From the NCBI GenBank assembly GCA_013289095.1, contig JABDAO010000010.1, forward strand, positions 1 through 52,140: DNA of 52,140 bases, in the 5' to 3' direction. Shown here piece by piece: positions 49,340 to 52,140 of the stretch (positions are counted from its first letter, which is position 1; the number at the start of each line of letters is the position of its first letter). The notes below the pieces were generated by a model, which was not told where the DNA came from, made no database searches, and saw nothing but the letters and a program-made list of their open reading frames with translations. The position numbers were made by a program, and so were the translations under genes. Source of the DNA: Bacteroidota bacterium. GTDB taxonomy: Bacteria; Bacteroidota; Bacteroidia; Palsa-965.

Positions 49340-49477
49340 CAGAATCCGCTCAGCCGCTTGAACCTATGGAAAGTCAACTGAGCAAAGACGGATATGCATT
49401 CGTCTGGCCTCCGTTTTCCCGGTGTCTCTGTGTTAAATCCAACGCAGGGCAAAGCAAATTCTCGCACAAAACACGAA

Positions 49478-50353
49478 TTATTTCACCGGCTGCTCCTGAG
49501 GCACCACCGCATAAAACTTGCGTTCATGCAGGTGATAGAAATTGCCCTTGGCCATGACATGTACAATCAGGTTTTCGATAGAAATGGGGGCCCCTTCGGG
49601 CAGATCGGCAATGTTTGAATAGCGGATGCCATGCCCGTCGAATATCAGGATCAGGCCCGAACCGATGGCTTCCATTTCATTGCCATGTTTGATGAGTACG
49701 CCTGTATCTTCGCCCAGACCTATGCCTGTACAACCGGGGTTGCTGGCCACAGCCTGCGCCAGACGGCCAAACCGTCCCCGTGTTACAAAATGGGAGTCTA
49801 TAATAACATCTTTGATGAAGGCCAGACCGGTGGTGATCTTTACTTCGCCCTTGAGCAAGGCTCCGGTGCTGCTGCCCTGGTAGATCATCGTGTTCGACAT
49901 GGCCATGGCTCCGGCGCTGGTGCCTGCTATGACAAAATCATCGGTCTCATAACGGTCTTGCACTATTTTTAAAAAGTCTGTCCCGCCAAAAATCATGCTC
50001 AGACGGAGCTGATTTCCACCGGTAAACATCACCCCATCGGCATTGCGGATCCGTTCGAGGTATTCGGGCAGTTGCGCATCTTCGCGGTTCTTGATATGGA
50101 TCACGCCTACATTGGTGCAACCCAGCTTTCCGAAAGCCTCTATGTAATTCTCGCCTACTTCTTCGGGAATCACCGAAGCGGTAGTGATGACTTCCACATG
50201 CGAATCGGGTCCTTTCATTTCGGAGAGGATGCGTTTGAGGATACCGAATTCAAAGAAATTGAGCTTGGCTTTCTGGGCGAAATTCGGTTCTATGGCAGTT
50301 CCTTTATCTTCACTTCCTCCGATTGAAATCAGTTTACCCTTCGGTATGATCAT
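49478..50353 (-). CDS. cphB: Cyanophycinase
   Basis: The enzyme has 291 residues from MIIPKGKLISIGGSEDKG; a longer open frame upstream (23 codons) runs through the divergent promoter region and is not favoured. It is a peptidase S51-type serine hydrolase: the nucleophile lies in AGTSAGAMAMSNTMI, preceded by VMFTGGNQLRLSMIF and followed by GLGEDTGVLI. It degrades cyanophycin, the multi-L-arginyl-poly-L-aspartate storage polymer, to beta-Asp-Arg dipeptides. There is no signal peptide, so it acts on internal granules. It is divergent from cphA with 145 bp between, allowing coordinate control of synthesis and breakdown. Confidence 0.94.
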   Translation of the reverse strand: MIIPKGKLISIGGSEDKGTAIEPNFAQKAKLNFFEFGILKRILSEMKGPDSHVEVITTASVIPEEVGENYIEAFGKLGCTNVGVIHIKNREDAQLPEYLERIRNADGVMFTGGNQLRLSMIFGGTDFLKIVQDRYETDDFVIAGTSAGAMAMSNTMIYQGSSTGALLKGEVKITTGLAFIKDVIIDSHFVTRGRFGRLAQAVASNPGCTGIGLGEDTGVLIKHGNEMEAIGSGLILIFDGHGIRYSNIADLPEGAPISIENLIVHVMAKGNFYHLHERKFYAVVPQEQPVK

Positions 50354-50498
50354 GGTGAACACAGTTGATTTGGCGACAAAATTAACAGAATCGCAAGGAA
50401 AACTTAATCCCGCTGCTTTCATTTATCACATTATTTTGAACAACCCACAGCGTTTGTAGATTATTAGCCCTATATTGAATCAAAATCCACGGAAGTTA

Positions 50499-52140
50499 TG
50501 ATGAAAATTATTGAAATAAGGGCCATGCGTGGCCCCAATTACTGGTCTATCTGGAGACATAAACTTGTCGTCATGAAGCTGGATATTGGTGAGTTTGAAG
50601 AGCTTCCAACGAATAAAATACACGGGTTCTCCGAACGGCTCGAAGCCATGTTCCCCGGTATGATCGAACACCGCTGTTCGGAAGAAAAGACCGGAGGGTT
50701 CTTCTCCCGGGTCAAAGAAGGAACCTGGATCGGTCATGTCATCGAACACATTGCCCTTGAGATACAAACCATGGCTGGAATGGATACCGGTTTTGGCCGG
50801 ACCCGCGGCACAGGTGAGCCTGGAGTTTATAATGTGGTTTTTTCGTACATGGAAGAAAAGGTCGGGATATTCGCCGGCAAAATATCGGTGAAGATTGCCG
50901 AAGCCCTGATCGAAGGAAAACCCTACGACCTCGAAGCCGATATCCAGACCATGCGCGAATTGCGTGAAGACGAACGTCTGGGCCCCAGCACCGGTTCTAT
51001 TGTAGAAGAAGCCATGAGCAGAGGCATTCCGTACATCCGCCTGAACCGTCATTCCCTGGTCATGCTGGGGTATGGCGTAAACCAGAAACGCATCCAGGCC
51101 ACGGTAAGCAGCACGACCAGCAATATAGCCGTTGAAATTGCCTGCGATAAGGAAGAAACCAAGAACCTGCTGGAAGCCGCATCGATACCCATACCCCGAG
51201 GCATCATCAGTTACGATCTCGACGATGTGGAACGTGCCGTAAACCGGCTTGGGTTCCCGCTTGTGATCAAACCCATCAACGGAAATCATGGACGGGGAGC
51301 TACCATCAATATCAAGACGATGGAGCAGGCTGTAGAAGGATTTCATGTAGCCAGGAAAATATCCAGAGCGGTGATCATCGAGAAATTCATCACCGGCTAC
51401 GACTATAGGCTCCTGGTCATCAATTACAAACTTGTGGCAGCCGCAAAACGTACGCCTGCTGCCGTTAGCGGCGACGGGAAATCAACCATCCAGGAATTGA
51501 TTACCAGGGTAAACAGCGATCCCCGCCGCGGTTATGGGCATGAAAAGGAACTGACAAGCATCAAGGTCGACGAGATGACCATGAACATCCTGCGCGAAAA
51601 AGAACTGACGCTCGAATCGGTCCTTAAAAAGGGGGAAATTCTTTATCTCAAGGCAACCGCCAACCTGAGCACCGGGGGCACCGCCACCGATGTAACCGAT
51701 ATGGTGCATCCCTACAATATCTTTATGGCCGAACGCATTTCGCGCATCATCGGTCTGGATATCTGCGGCATCGACATCATGGCGCCCGACCTGACTACCC
51801 CCATCAACGAAAACGGAGGAGCCGTGCTGGAAGTGAATGCAGGCCCTGGTTTCCGCATGCACATTGCCCCTACCGAAGGCCTGCCCAGGAATGTGGCCGA
51901 ACCGGTGATCGATATGCTCTACCCACCGGGCGCACCGGTTAAAATTCCGATTGTGGCGGTTACCGGTACAAATGGAAAGACCACCACCACGCGTCTGATT
52001 GCACATATCATGAAGACTGTCCGCTATAAGGTCGGTTTTACAACCACCGATGGCATCTATATTCAAAACCGCATGCTCGAACAGGGCGATTGCACAGGCC
52101 CCGTAAGCGCCGAATTTGTATTGCGCGATCCAACCGTTGA
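50499..52140 (+). CDS. cphA: Cyanophycin synthetase, 3' end beyond window
   Basis: The frame starts MMKIIEIRAMRGPNYWSIWR (an alternative ATG lies one codon later) and is open for 547 codons to the right edge; full-length CphA is about 870-900 residues. The N-terminal domain has IRAMRGPNYWS and EHRCSEEKTGGFFSRVKEGT, and a conserved IGHVIEHIALEIQ. The ATP-grasp domain (about residues 215-475) has FPLVIKPINGNHGRGATINI, LNANLSTGG-like sequence (here ATANLSTGGTATDV) and VLEVNAGPGFRMH. The Mur-ligase-like domain begins at about residue 485 with the P-loop VAVTGTNGKTTTTRLIAHIM. It adds Asp to the backbone and Arg to the side chains in two ATP-dependent steps. Confidence 0.96.

Noticed and set aside
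1-52140. tRNA, rRNA or riboswitch genes
   Set aside because: No cloverleaf with a GGTTCGAnTCC-type T-arm and no known riboswitch core was recognised by reading; a covariance-model search would settle this.

Overview
The window is chromosomal DNA from a member of the Bacteroidota. The evidence is a PorP/SprF, OmpA and gliding-type C-terminal gene set of the type IX secretion system (T9SS), a second secreted protein with a type A sorting tail, a fused DAHP synthase/chorismate mutase, SprB-like repeats, TAnnTTTG-type -7 promoter boxes and little use of Shine-Dalgarno sites. Coding density is ordinary, but the intergenic regions are unusually rich in repeats.

Layout. 1-6847 (minus): T9SS-linked surface genes (OmpA/PD40 cut by the window edge, PorP/SprF, and a 1378-residue protein with two ice-binding-like domains). 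6913-12821: catalase, YceI, an outer-membrane barrel, and stress or envelope small proteins. 12894-14702: a soluble relative of the C-terminal half of DUF2723 proteins. 14944-15489: 21-bp array 1. 15744-19858: asnS, rpoN, a MITE-like element and a PAP2-like membrane protein. 19959-22051: two tandem RiPP precursor genes (lanthipeptide-type leader, GG junction, Cys/Ser/Thr-rich cores), each with its own promoter box and terminator, followed by a secreted erythromycin-esterase-like protein. 22501-31646: DUF3108, leuS (with a palindromic repeat inserted in frame), a secreted hypothetical protein, 21-bp array 2, DAHP synthase/chorismate mutase and an alpha/beta hydrolase. 32035-34383: an 11-bp array, a Schlafen/AlbA_2 ATPase-like regulator, a stranded RHS fragment, the stump of a HigB toxin and an XRE antitoxin. 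34541-39718: a long leader containing a Cys-rich 43-codon ORF, then a porin and a PstS-PstC-PstA-PstB-type ABC importer. 39831-44155: DUF1761, a GNAT protein and a propeller/SpoIIE phosphatase. 44305-45662: a nucleotidyltransferase pair and a mutationally inactivated MntA-HepT toxin-antitoxin pair. 45811-46868: a repeat-packed stretch ending in 21-bp array 3. 46928-52140: a secreted SprB-repeat protein and a cyanophycin module (isoaspartyl peptidase, cyanophycinase, and cyanophycin synthetase cut by the right edge).

Three things stand out. First, three separate intergenic arrays share the same architecture: 21-bp units alternating as A and B types in a 42-bp higher order, with similar heptapeptides on the minus strand despite different DNA sequences. 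Second, the duplicated RiPP precursors keep near-identical promoters and leaders but have diverging cores. Third, a Cys-rich upstream ORF with overlapping hairpins precedes the anion uptake operon. No tRNA, rRNA or CRISPR array was recognised.
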